From Synchiropus splendidus (taxonomy: Eukaryota > Chordata > Actinopteri > Syngnathiformes > Callionymidae): DNA of 64,000 nt. The position numbers and the translations under genes are program-made. Shown here piece after piece: positions 32,046-43,198 of the stretch (its first letter is position 1; the number at the start of each line of letters is the position of its first letter). Under the pieces are notes generated by a model, which saw nothing but the letters and a program-made list of their open reading frames with translations, searched no databases and was not told the origin of the DNA. The stretch covers positions 17,510,501-17,574,500 of the forward strand of contig NC_071342.1 of assembly GCF_027744825.2 (NCBI RefSeq). The letters run 5' to 3'.

Positions 32046-32950
32046 ATCATCGAAGACGTCACAGACGAAGATGAAACATAAAAGGCATAATCAAAGCGTC
32101 TACGCTGAAGAGACAAAGGCACCAAAAATAAAATAAAAACGACTGAATGAGTAGAACTATCCAAAATGCAGAGTAAGTAATAGTAAATCTAGTACTGTTC
32201 ATTTTCTGTATGTTTTTTATTCGATGTTGCCTCGTTTTGTGTTGCTCCAAAGGGTAATGAAACATGTCATGCATTTTATGTATTTTAAAATAAATATTAA
32301 ATAAACATAATTAAACTATATGTCGTCGAGTGATAGGTAGGACAGTCTCTATAGATGCTGTTTATTGCTGGCGTCATGATCTGCAGTGACAGTAAGAAGG
32401 AGGTGGAGTTACGAGCGGGAAAGAAGAGGGAATGAAAGTCAGTCGAAGCGAGACAGAATATACGTTTGTGTGTGTGTGCGTGAGTGAGCGGGAGGCATGA
32501 AGAAGAGGGAAGATGCATGGAGGACAGATGAGCGGCTGGCGAGCAACCGCATCATAATGAGTATGTCGTGCTGATCCATGTGTCAAAGCGTATTGACTGT
32601 TGTGCATTGTAATAGACGATTTATCATCCGGAGTAAGTGAGATGTGAAGAGAGAGCAGCTGGAGTGAGCGTCACTTGTTGTTTTGCCCTATCAAACAAAT
32701 CCGAATTTTCTTCCTAATAATATTATAATAATAATTGACACGTTTGGAAGCCATTAGTTGCTTCCTTTACTTATATTTCTATAATTCGTTTAATTGCATT
32801 TGAAAAAAATATATATAGTGACAAAAAAATCGGACATGTTCCGCGTAATTTTTCCCTTTCATCTTTTTGACGCCGTGCCTTTATTGGAAAACAAAAGACT
32901 GTGACTGGAACGCCACAATCGAGATGTGAAGCTTTTTTATTTTGAAAGAA
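32046..32950. other. Intergenic spacer between MEMO1 and SPAST, no feature
   Basis: Mostly AT-rich with a short TG run near 32468-32480. No exon, repeat boundary or conserved motif recognised. Confidence 0.5.
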
Positions 32951-32983
32951 AAAGCGGAAGTTACGGTGGACATGCGCAGTGAC

Positions 32984-33025
32984 ATGGACGCGGAAGTTAG
33001 CGGTTGCAATGTTTTGATGGGGTAA
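32984..33025 (+). CDS. Upstream ORF 1 in the SPAST leader (13 codons plus stop)
   Basis: ATG at 32984 reads MDAEVSGCNVLMG and stops at 33025, in a frame other than that of the spastin start. It matters only if transcription begins upstream of 32984. Upstream frames are known in SPAST leaders of mammals, where they influence start choice; function here is inferred. Confidence 0.3.
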   Translation: MDAEVSGCNVLMG

Positions 33026-33098
33026 AACACTCGTCAGGTTTAGCTCGAATGTGCTGTTTGGGGATCTGCTCATCCGCCGCAAACGTTTGACCAATATA

Positions 33099-33125
33099 AT
33101 GTATGACTCAGACGAGCAAATTTGA
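33099..33125 (+). CDS. Upstream ORF 2 in the SPAST leader (8 codons plus stop)
   Basis: ATG at 33099 reads MYDSDEQI and stops at 33125, 35 bases before the spastin start codon. It could reduce or tune translation of the main frame. No conservation data available. Confidence 0.3.
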   Translation: MYDSDEQI

Positions 33126-33160
33126 GATCGAACTGTCAAAAAAACAGCCGATAAACTGTC

Positions 33161-36100
33161 ATGATGTCGGCCTTGTCGGGTAAAGGCAGAGGAGACAACA
33201 GCGAAGTCATCAAAAACTACCACAAGAAGGCGTTCGAGTATATTTCCAAGGCCATCGGGATCGACGAGAACGATGCAGGTTTGTTAATGTAGCTGTTGAG
33301 CCGAACGTGTCATGCGGTTTATGTACCTATTGTGTGATGACAGGCGACAAAGAGGAGGCTGTGCGCTGGTACAAGAAAGGCATCGCCGAGCTGGAAATGG
33401 GGATCGCGGTCGAGATCACGGGGCCAGGTTACACACACTCACACACCTCCACCTCTACGACTGCGGACCGCTTTTAAACTGTTCACCATCCAAAGTGCGG
33501 TTTGTGGGCCACATGTGCCTTTGGTGCCTTTGACGAATAAGGCACCAGCGAGCTCCTCATGGAAACCGGGTTTACCGATGATAGGACGATCTGACAGGCT
33601 ACTGTAGGAGAGAGTGCTTGAGATGCTCGGTGGGGGGGACGACTGACAAGAGTGTCCTGAGTAGTGATGTGCGGATCGATCCTGAAACATCGATACCTCC
33701 GATACCGGATCTTGATTCTCTAAAATCGATTCTCAAACCAAAATATCGATACTTTCGATACTAAAGTATTTTGAGGTAACAGGAACACGAAGAAAAGTAA
33801 CTTAACTATTGAGATCCTGTCTGACACGCGGTTGGAAGATCTATTATATGATACAGTGCAATGACAATAAAACAGCCTTTGTGAAAAATGAGCCAGAAAA
33901 GATGAATAAAACACAAGTTTAGCTACCAAATATTGTATTACTTTCAATCAAAATTAAAGTGTTAAATTTATATATATATATATATATAAATAAATTGAAT
34001 ATTTTATTAATAATTTAATGAATAATATATATTAATTTAACAGTGCAATTATTATGGCATTATTTGTTTACATATTTGCCAGTATTTTTTCTAATATTTT
34101 AAGTAGTTGCCAGTATAATAATTGTTTGTATCCCATTTTTGTTGATAGCTAATATGGTATTGGTATCGGTATCGCCGGCACCAGCCTGAATATTACTCAG
34201 TGTCCGATCGGAAAGGAAATCAGTGGAATCGAACATCACTAGTCCTGAGTCATTATGCCGAAAACGCCCTCAAAAAGATTGAACCTGGCTGCCAAATGCA
34301 AGTCAGAGCGTTCGATCAATCCTGACTTGAGCCTGAGTACATCTGAAATGTATATGTGTGACAGTTTTTAAATATTAAATACAATGAAATGAATCAGAAA
34401 TATTAGTTAATGAGGCAACCACTGGCTTCCAGACTTGTTTTAGTATTTTTATTTTTTGTAACATTGTTTGTCGAGGCACTGATGGATCAAGTTCAAAGCC
34501 AATAACAGCTGAAAGAGTCAGAAAAGAAACATGGAGGAACATAAAATAGACATAAAGGCAGGGAAAAAAAAACAGGAATCAAGAGAACAAAACAAAGGCT
34601 CTGTAAGGCTTTATGATTTGGCTGAATTAATTTGCTGATTCACATGGAATTTATGTTTTAAAACAGAATATCATGGAAACCATTATGGAAAACGCACAGA
34701 ACACGGCACCTGACTTCGTCTCTAATAATAACCAGAACTGAACTAGGGAGCTACTCTGAACACGCCGTTTTAGATCATTATTCAAATAAGACCTTTTGAT
34801 GTGGATGTTGATCAGATATTTTATATGAGGTACATATACACTGCCTGGCCCAAAAAAAATTGTTGGACTGCCTTTAGCTTTGATTACAGCACGCATTTGC
34901 TGTGGCATTGTTTCGATAAGCTTCTTCAATGTCACAAGATTTATTTCCATCCAGTGTTGCGTGAATTTTTCACCAAGATCTTGCATTGATGATGGTTTAC
35001 TTTTAACTCTGGAAATGAAATGGGACTTATTTTAACTGCACAGAAACCTGACCCTCCCATTTGTCAATAGATGAGCAATATCAGCGGGCGAAGAGACTCC
35101 AGGATAAAATGATCGCCAATCTCACGATGGCGAGAGAAAGGAAAGCTCTTCTAGGCAAGTCACAAGTCAAATCTGGATTATTCCCTCACATTTTCGCCCT
35201 CTTAGAATGGCTGTTTGTACTGTTTCAGAGGCGACGCTGAGGTCCACGTCCATGGCCAGACCTCCCACTCCAAGGACCTCAAACCCAGTGCCCACCCAAT
35301 CAAAGACTGTTCCCCGGGTCCAGCCTGCACTACGAGGCGTTCCCGGTAACGCCAGACCGTCGACGTCCACCAGACCGCCATCGAGGTGCACGGAACTGAG
35401 GGTGACTCCAGCGATCGGAAAGAACCAGAACGGCAAGCCTCAGAAGAGAGAACTTAAAAACTTCAAGAATGTAGACAGCAAACTTGCTCACTTGATTCTG
35501 AATGAAATTGTTGACACGTAAGTTGGAATGGGATCTCAATTTAAGCTTCTCTGTTTATGACCCCCTCTATGCTCTACCTTGCTGCAGTGGCGTCTCGGTG
35601 ACATTTAAAGATATCGCCGGACAAGAGCTCGCCAAACAAGCACTCCAGGAGATCGTCATCCTACCAGCCATCAGACCTGAGGTTACCACTTCTAATCCTC
35701 TCCGGCTTCACGGCGCCACTCTCTCAGAGAACACGACACACTTACATTTAACGCTCTTCCACATTCTGCCAGTTAGCTCTTCACCGGCTTGAGAGCACCC
35801 GCTCGTGGTCTACTCTTATTTGGGCCGCCTGGAAATGGGAAGACAATGCTTGTGAGTGTATCTTCCAAACATTTGTCTTTTAACTTGTACTGTGGTTTGG
35901 TTATTGATCTCTCTTTTGACTTGCTTTGTTCTCCATCAGGCAAAAGCCGTGGCAGCTGAATCCAAAGCCACATTCTTCAACATCAGTGCTGCTAGTTTAA
36001 CATCTAAATATGTAAGTTTCCACTGAAATGCTTGGTGGCCGCAGCCTCCATCTCAACCTACCTTGATCCCCCCTCCTAGTCTCACCAGCTGTCTTCCTCA

Positions 36101-38604
36101 TCTTCTTTTCCCTGGTATCTAGCATTCTTCATCCCTATTCATGACTTGCTGCTTCTTCATCTGTGAACATGTTTGGCATCAATATTAGCCTTTGGATTTA
36201 TTCTTTGAAAACCAGCAGCTCTAAAATGTATCTTCCTGAAGCAATGTTCCTCATTTGGGGAGTGGATTCCAGTTCAGACTAAATCCCTTCCATAGCGGCA
36301 AAGAATGGATTCTTCACTGTTCTCAACAACACTATTGACGCTTGCATTGATCAACAACTGAATGTGTTATTGCTGCTTGACATGGGTTTCTCAAGAGCTT
36401 GTGGTGAAATGTGTGTGCAGGTGGGAGAGAGTGAAAAGCTGGTGCGGGCGTTGTTCGCAGCAGCCAGAGAACTGCAGCCCTCCGTCATCTTCATCGGTCG
36501 GTTCAGTTCAGACTCGACTTTCCTCTGTCCTTCAAGTTTGTTTTGAGTAAATCATCTGCGTTACATCCAGATGAAGTCGACAGCCTGCTGTGTGAAAGGA
36601 GGCAGGGGGAGCAGGAGTTCTCACGCCGATTGAAAACAGAGTTCCTGATCGAGTTTGACGGGGTGAGAGATCCAAGTCCAAAATATCAGGATTAGAAGAG
36701 GTTTTTTTTATGAGTGTGTTTCGGGGTTCAGGTTCAGTCTGGAGGAGATGACAAGGTGCTGGTGATGGGTGCGACCAACCGACCTCAGGAGCTGGATGAA
36801 GCAGCTCTGCGGTACAGTGTCTTGTTGTTCAGTGCACATTTCATGGTGAAATTTGTCTCAGTCATGACTGAGCTCCACATGGAGTTTAACAATCATGTGA
36901 GTGAGCATCGCATCTCTTAACCATGGTGAGAAACGGATTTTAAAATTGATTTAAGCTGCTCTGTTTTGCCTTTCTGTCCTGGATTTGATTTCTAGCAAGA
37001 CTTGTTTGTTCACCAGAGAGTTCTAGCTCTTGCTTTTACTTTGCTGCTGTGCCAAATTTTCCCCATTGTGGGATGAATAGAAGACTATCTTATATTATAC
37101 TAAGGAAAGGTGGCACTTAAGTATATCAGTGTGTCTGTGTGTTTTCCCCTTCATTTCCTCATCTCAAAGAGCTAAACTAAGGTTTCTCAAATGTAAACAT
37201 TTTCACTTGGAAAAGGATCATTACAACTTCTCATAATTCTCATAATTACAATTACTTACTTACAACAAAAATATTTTTAATTTAACGGTTTTCTCAACAG
37301 GGAACCTTTGTAAGTGCAGGAGTTCCTGATCCACTGATCACACTGATGCACAAGACACGTGGCAGCTAGGATGATGACAACAACAACAAACATGGAGGAA
37401 TCCCTGAACAAAAGCAAACAAAAGCATCTGTTTGCTTTTGTTCAGGGGTGTTTTTCACTACACAATGACCAGGGTTTCCACTACTCTGAATGTACTGGAA
37501 ATTCTTATAAAATTGAAATTCTTATACAAATATTTTCAAGACATTAAAAGAGCTGTAGTTTCAATAAGGTGAACTTGACTATAGCCACCATCGTGATTTA
37601 TTGTCAAACTGATGCAAAACAAAACAATATTTTGTTGTTTAAACGTATGTATGCGTTTGATCCAGTATTATACCAGATTCATTCAAATTGAAAAATGTGG
37701 CTTCTTGTGAATCCCCACCCCGAGTTGTAATGTAAGAAAAAATAATAACTAGTTTTCAGAGCCTGGCGGTCCTGAGGTAATTCGTCCTGTGCTTGTGATG
37801 GCTATCTTATTGGCACTCAGGTTTCCTCCCACAGTCCAAAAGCATGTGCATTTTCCCTGAGCTGAGCTGAACAGCCTGCAGCACGTGGAATAAGCATTGG
37901 CAAATGTGTTTCTCTGGTGTTGTTTTCACTAACTTCTCCCCTTTTCCTTACACTTGCAGGCGATTTGCTAAGCGTGTTTACGTCACCCTTCCTGATCTTA
38001 AGGTGCTGAACGGCTCAGTGTCTATCATTTTTCACATTATGGTATTTTAAGTTCACCGTATTTCTCAACTAGACACGAGCCATGTTGCTGGAGTCTCTTC
38101 TGGCAAAGCAAGGGAGCCCGCTGAACAGAAATGAGCTGGCCGAGCTCGCAAAGTGAGTCCGGAATATTCACGCAGGTTGACTTCCTGGCTCTAACATTTG
38201 TTGAATGCTGACTTTGTGAACGCGGCAGAGACACGGCTGGTTACTCTGGGAGCGACCTGACTTCACTAGCCAAAGATGCTGCCCTGGGGCCGATCAGAGG
38301 TGAGGCTCCAAACACATGACGTTTCGTCCCCATTTTTGATAAGAAATCATCGGTGTCTTTCCAGAGCTGGGTCCTGACCAAGTCCGCAGTATGGCTGCGA
38401 GTCAGGTGATGCTTCTTTCTGTCTCAAAGCCACGAGACGCCGTTGATACCTTTCTTAAAAACCAAACTGTCTCCACAGATCCGCAACATTAAGATGAAAG
38501 ACTTCAAGGACTCCCTGAAGCGAATCAAATCCAGCGTGAGCCCGTCCACTCTGGAGGTTTACAACAAATGGAATACAGACTTCGGCGACACTACAGCTTG
38601 TTGA
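33161..38604 (+). CDS. spast: SPAST, spastin AAA ATPase, short form without membrane hairpin
   Basis: Fifteen exons: 33161-33278, 33344-33427, 35071-35154, 35229-35517, 35588-35681, 35777-35851, 35940-36011, 36421-36496, 36571-36662, 36732-36811, 37960-38002, 38073-38152, 38229-38299, 38365-38405, 38479-38604; 474 aa. An MIT domain (about residues 20-90; [24 protein letters not shown]) is followed by a basic Ser/Pro/Thr linker with [10 protein letters not shown], then the AAA core: Walker A GPPGNGKT 239-246, pore loop SKYVGES around 270-276, Walker B IFIDE 295-299, arginine pair RR 316-317, sensor-1 region [12 protein letters not shown], and the C-terminal [10 protein letters not shown]...DFGDTT. 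It severs microtubules as a hexamer. Human spastin is 616 aa (M1) or 530 (M87). Here the first Met corresponds to about human residue 105, with an in-frame TAA at 33152-33154, so the ER-shaping hairpin is absent. The linker before the AAA domain is also about 50 residues shorter than in human. Exon 3 ends on a GC donor. Confidence 0.95.
33662..34241. mobile_element. Non-autonomous hAT-like element, 580 bp, with 8-bp target duplication
   Basis: Ends are TAGTGATGT and its exact reverse complement ACATCACTA. The element is flanked by the perfect direct repeat GTCCTGAG at 33654-33661 and 34242-34249, the 8-bp target duplication typical of hAT transposases. Inside the ends lie several CGATAC/TATCGAT words and a long AT-rich centre with a TA run near 33969-33990; no transposase is encoded. 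It sits in SPAST intron 2. Confidence 0.85.
34839..34986 (-). mobile_element. 3' end of a Tc1/mariner-like element (transposase C-terminus and TIR)
   Basis: Minus-strand translation ends with [17 protein letters not shown], like the C-terminus of fish Tc1-like transposases (..L..SMP.R..AVI.AKG). It runs into a poly-T/A stretch and the end word GGCCAGGCAGTG at 34839, next to a TA dinucleotide at 34837-34838, as expected for TA insertion. The other end and most of the gene are gone. Located in SPAST intron 2. Confidence 0.6.
37020..37110 (+). mobile_element. 3' tail of a fish LINE or SINE in SPAST intron 10
   Basis: Reads TTTGCTGCTGTGCCAAATTTTCCCC...GTGGGATGAATAGAAG then ATCTTATATTAT, the usual tail of several fish non-LTR retroposons (CTGCTGTAAC..AATTTCCCC..GGGATCAATAAAG.ATCTTATCT). 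The body is not recognisable. Confidence 0.5.
37402..37447. repeat. Perfect hairpin, 19-bp arms, 8-bp loop
   Basis: The left arm CCCTGAACAAAAGCAAACA (37402-37420) is followed by 8 bases and then its exact reverse complement (37429-37447). It lies in SPAST intron 10, the largest 3' intron. In the transcript it would fold into a stable stem. Confidence 0.9.
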
Positions 38605-38867
38605 TTTGTCACTGCTAGAGAAAAGAATCAGCTGAAACAGTTTGAACTTATTCCCTGTTTTGTGGGAAATCTCTATGAATGCCAGGCTCTGGGTTTGTTT
38701 TGAGAATGTGACCGATCTTTAGCCTCTAGAGGGCAGTAAAGGCTTTTTCTTTTTAAACTTTCACTGCATCACTGTCGATACCATGTCGCATTTCGTCTCC
38801 ATAACTCTAAAGATAAGCCTAATGAATCTGGTAACAATCACCCATCAACACTGTTTTCATTTGCTTT

Positions 38868-38873
38868 AATAAA
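38868..38873 (+). terminator. Candidate polyadenylation signal of SPAST
   Basis: AATAAA about 264 bases after the spastin stop codon. Confidence 0.55.
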
Positions 38874-41100
38874 TAAGACGTGTTATTGACTAGTGTTGTC
38901 AATTCTCCTGCCTTGGTGTGTTGTGTCTCATCTTGTTGGTAGGTGGCGCTGTTGCTTAACATGTGCCATGACCAGGTACATCACAACAACACAGATGTGA
39001 GGAATGTGAATGAACACACATGCAGTGAGCTATGACTGGAGTTCTGAGATGTGTGGAAAAGGTACAGGCTTTTAATCCATTTTCTTGGAGGAAATCATCC
39101 TTATTCCCTCGAGGCCTTTCATCTGGTCAGCCAGGGTCCTGCGGTCAAGGTGGCGCTGCAGCGGCCACCGAGCCAGCAGCCTGTTTATATGCGATTAATT
39201 CCCACACTGCACCCAGTCATCGAATGAAAACATTTTTTATATAAATAACGCGAAAACCCCGGCTTCCTGAGCCGCGACCACAGGATTACTCTCTTTCCCC
39301 CGCGGGACAGGCGCTAGACAGGGCCTGTTTTTCAACCTGTGACGGCTCAAGAGCTTCTTTCATGGAGCGCTTCAGTTGTCAACTCTCCCCTGTTTGCTTT
39401 TCAGTGAGTTTACATTTTGTGTCAAATATCCCTGCACACAGACAACAGTTGAGCTGGACCTCTTTTTTAACAATCACCACTAAGCTGCCATGCATCAGTC
39501 TGCTTCTGTTATTTGAATACAATAGTCATTGGCCCTATGTACTTGAGCCCCGCCTCCTAATGGTTATTCTAAGTGAGAAGGTGAAGTGGATAAAACCCCT
39601 TTAAAGCAGGGATCAGGTAAGCAGCAGACACAGAGGGAGAGAGAAATGAATTTCATATAAGAACCCTCTTATTTTGTTTGAATGTATGTTTCCTTTCTTG
39701 TTGCATCATCGACCGATCAATAAAATCGCGTAGACCTAGGGCGTGACCAGTTGAGTATGTATTCAGTATGTCCCCTTAAGGACGCACTATAAACCCAACT
39801 ACTGAGTCTAAATTTAAAAGGTTGAAAACAGTCAAAAGAAATAAAAATCAAGTTCTATTTGTCAAGGCTTGTTTTTTTTCCCCCCATTTCTTTTCATGGG
39901 GGGGACACCCTGGAAAGGACACCAGTCCATCTCAAGGCACATATGGAGAGACAACCACTCAAATCAGAGTAACCTCTGAATGTACTGCATTACAGGCGGA
40001 AACCCAAGCACAGACTGAGCAGGATATAGAGTACAATTGTCAGATGCAAGTCAGCACATGTGGCTGAACAGTGGTCATCAGTTTGGAGTACAGATGACGG
40101 ACAGCTTCTTTTTTTTCATGGTTGCGTGTCGGAGAGGCTCACACCTCCACACTGGCTCATTGATACTGTGAGCGCGACATCCACTGGAGGGAAAACAGAA
40201 TAGGTGATCATTTGATACCCACACTGGAGGAGCCCACCCAGTGTCGGAGGGAATAATAGTGAGGACGTCTCTCTCTCTCAAGTGGTCATAATGAAAACGG
40301 CGTGGATCCTTTTGTCCGTCTTATGCTTGCAAATAATTCTGAAGTGAATCCACTTAGACGTGTCTGTGGGAAGCAGCCATCTCTGTAAAATTCTGATGGC
40401 GGCCTTCAGTCCTTCCAGTGTTTTTCTCGCCAGATACATAGCTCCATTTAGCGCAGCGGTGTTGTCTTTACGTCTCGCGGGAAACGCAGAGCTGAAGCTA
40501 ATCATGTGTCTCACGGCAACATCTGTCTTTGATGAACAAATTTATTTTTCTGGCTCTGTTTGTTTTCATCATCTGAGAGGGGTGAGGTGGAGGTGTGAAG
40601 TGGCTACACTTCACTCGTGTGTCACAGGGGAACCTGAGGGAGCTAAAACAGTCGGATATGTATCTTCAACTGCTTCTCTACTGAACGGCATGTGGTTGGG
40701 GCCCCTGGTCTGACACATAGCGTCATGGATGGTGGAACATCTCCCACTTGTTGCGCTTACAGGGCGATCTACCACAGATGTAGGTGTCAGTCACTAGCTC
40801 TGTCAAACCTAATGCTGTTACACACTTGTTTGATTCAAGAGGCCCAGAAACACATAACTGGTCGGTGGACTTTTTATTCTCATTCTGCAGTGGACACTTC
40901 ATTGCCCACAAAATAAAAAAAAAAAAACATTTATTTTCCAATATTGGGACCTGAACGGCAAAATTAATCTCTTCTTTAACTCTTGCACCTGATGGTTCCC
41001 TTCTTCTGAAAGAAGGAAAACAATCGGGTTCTCACCAGTGCTACTGTATAACATAATATTTTGATCCGCTTCCCGTTCCTACGCTAAGTTTCTCCTACAG

Positions 41101-41614
41101 CAGAGGTGGGCAGTTAAATTTACTTAAGGGCCACATTATTAACTGTGACTGTTGTGAGGGGCCGCCATGCCAAAAGAAAGGCAGCGATGATGAAGAAACT
41201 TGACAGAAAACAAAATCTCAAGTAACTAGGATGAAATGAATCATTTAAGATTTAATGTAAGGATATTAAGAAGTTCAAATGTGGCATGAAACATATAAAA
41301 ATATTCAATTTAATGTGCTATTTCAATGTAATATAAATAATAATAAACTTATAGTGCAAATATCTATGAAATATTAAAATATATAAATATATTTTCAATT
41401 TTCTTTCAATATATTTTGTGGAACAAAAAATACTCACTAAAATGGCAGACGATTACTGTTGAAATAGTAATGCTAAGAAAAAAACAAGAGGAAAAAAATA
41501 GACAGAAAAATGACTACTTATTAGTTGTATAGTTTTAGTCTGACCTCATGAGGGCCGCAAAAACACAGGCAACGGGCCGCCTATAGCCCCCGGGCCATAC
41601 TTTGTCCAGGTGTG
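41101..41614. mobile_element. Degenerate hAT-like non-autonomous element
   Basis: Starts CAGAGGTGGGCAG and ends CATACTTTGTCCAGGTGTG, imperfect inverted ends of the common vertebrate family whose ends read CAGAGGTGGGCAAA. Typical internal words are present: GGGCCACATT, GGGGCCGCCATG, GGGCCGCAAA and GGGCCGCCTATAGCCCCCGG. Flanking octamers match at only 5 of 8 positions, so the target duplication has decayed or is misplaced. Confidence 0.6.
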
Positions 41615-42570
41615 TCGTAGATAAATCTTGAAAATCTTCTCTTCTGATGGATGGGCTACTCAGACCCCACACGGAGACAAAACCGATTTGCCTTCCGTCC
41701 ACAGAAATCCAACGTTTCCACCCACTGAAACCAAGTTCCAGAGTGAATAATATGATAGTTACGCTTCTCTGGATGAACAGTGGATATTTTTGATGATGTC
41801 ACTGCCCCGTTGGCCTCGGCTGTCTTCCCAAAAGTCGCCACCTCACGGCGATAACAGTGAACAAGAGAATAGCATACATTTGGCAACAACTGTTCAGGTA
41901 AATGTTGATATAACTCCGATGTTCCCCCAAGTTCCCCACGAGTCTTATCTAACCTGGATGGTTATTAACCTGCAAACTCCCACTTTTACACCTTTATCTT
42001 AGCATCTGTTGACGGTCTTCAAGCTCACTGGTCCATGACATTTGTCTCCTTTCAAGACAAGAAACTTTCCTGACCTGGGAGTAAGTGATGATGTCACAGG
42101 GTTGGCAGTCCCTTGAGGCATCAATGTTCTTATTGAGGTCATCAAAATTAAAAATGGAAGCTCTGCTGTCGGTCTGGTGAAGGAGGCGGCTGTCAGATAC
42201 ACACTCGTGGGGTAACCCTTCAACTGACACTAAGTAGGTCAGTGCTGTCATTTTTCATTTCTCTGCAGAACTAAAGCAAACATGGGGGCTCCAGAACCTT
42301 ATCTGTCTCATAAAAAAACACGTGATGATGATAGGTAGTAAGCAATTCCAAAAAACAAAAAAAAACTAATTTCCCACCACATATTTAAAGTGAAATATCC
42401 TCAGTTGAGTTCAGATGAGTTTACTCAGTAACTGTGTGACTGTTAAAATGTTTCAGTCCAGAAGTGTATCGGTCTGTGGTGAGGTCAGTAATAACTGGCC
42501 TCACTCAGTGGCTGTGCAATTTTGGGAAGGTAGCACCTTTTTTACAAGGTGCAGATGGGAATCGACGCTG

Positions 42571-43198
42571 GCACTGGTGAGCAAAACACGACAACAACTC
42601 TGGAAACATTTCAGGACTGCGTGTTTGAAAAAATATCAAAGAGCAGATAAACTGCTGCAACCTTTTTTTAACTTAACTGGTCAGATTGTTTTTATTTTTA
42701 GTTTACAATTTGATCCTTTGATCCTGTGATGCCTCTCAGAAAATGTCTTATTTTTTGGACATTGAGTTGTTGGCATGACCCTGTTAGCACCTTTGGTCCT
42801 GCTAACTTCATTCAACTTCAGCTATAAGAGGGTTATCTCACTGTGAGTGACAATCGGCTTCATAAAAGGGAACAAGGTGAACACTCTTTGCTTCAAGCAG
42901 AGTTTCCAATATCTTAAACGGCTCTTCACTTTAGGGATGTTCCGATGAAAGAGCTAAGCCAGATGGCAAACAGCTCCGTTTTATCACTGCTATTATCACC
43001 AAAAATACCTTGCAGATAAGCAACTGAAGTAGTTTTCCCTTTTTGGAGGAAGGGGTCGATTTTAGCTCGAAAGTAATTTGCTCAGATCCTCCGCAAAAAA
43101 AGGCGAAACTGAAAACGTATTAAGATATTTGGGAGGTTCTACTACATGCAGCCAGAACCAGACCCAAAATAATGTGGCTATTATTCATGTTTTCATCT
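42571..43198 (+). repeat. Duplicated block, copy 1
   Basis: Begins GCACTGGTGAGCAAAACAC and ends TTATTCATGTTTTCATCT. It is colinear with copy 2 at 44530-45175 in direct orientation, about 1.96 kb apart, with long identical runs (for example CTAAGCCAGATGGCAAACAG and the following 50 bases) and scattered substitutions and indels. No coding potential is evident. Confidence 0.9.

Larger units (their letters stand above)
32951..33160 (+). promoter_or_regulatory. SPAST core promoter and 5' leader
   Basis: Two ETS-type sites (GCGGAAGTT at 32954-32962; CGGAAGTT at 32991-32998) flank an NRF1-like word CATGCGCA at 32971-32978. This set is typical of TATA-less housekeeping promoters and sits 160-210 bases before the spastin ATG. 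Two short upstream open frames follow and are listed separately. Confidence 0.5.

Noticed and set aside
39032..39244. Possible exon of SLC30A6 or another neighbour downstream of SPAST
   Set aside because: No match to remembered zinc-transporter motifs and no supporting splice pair.
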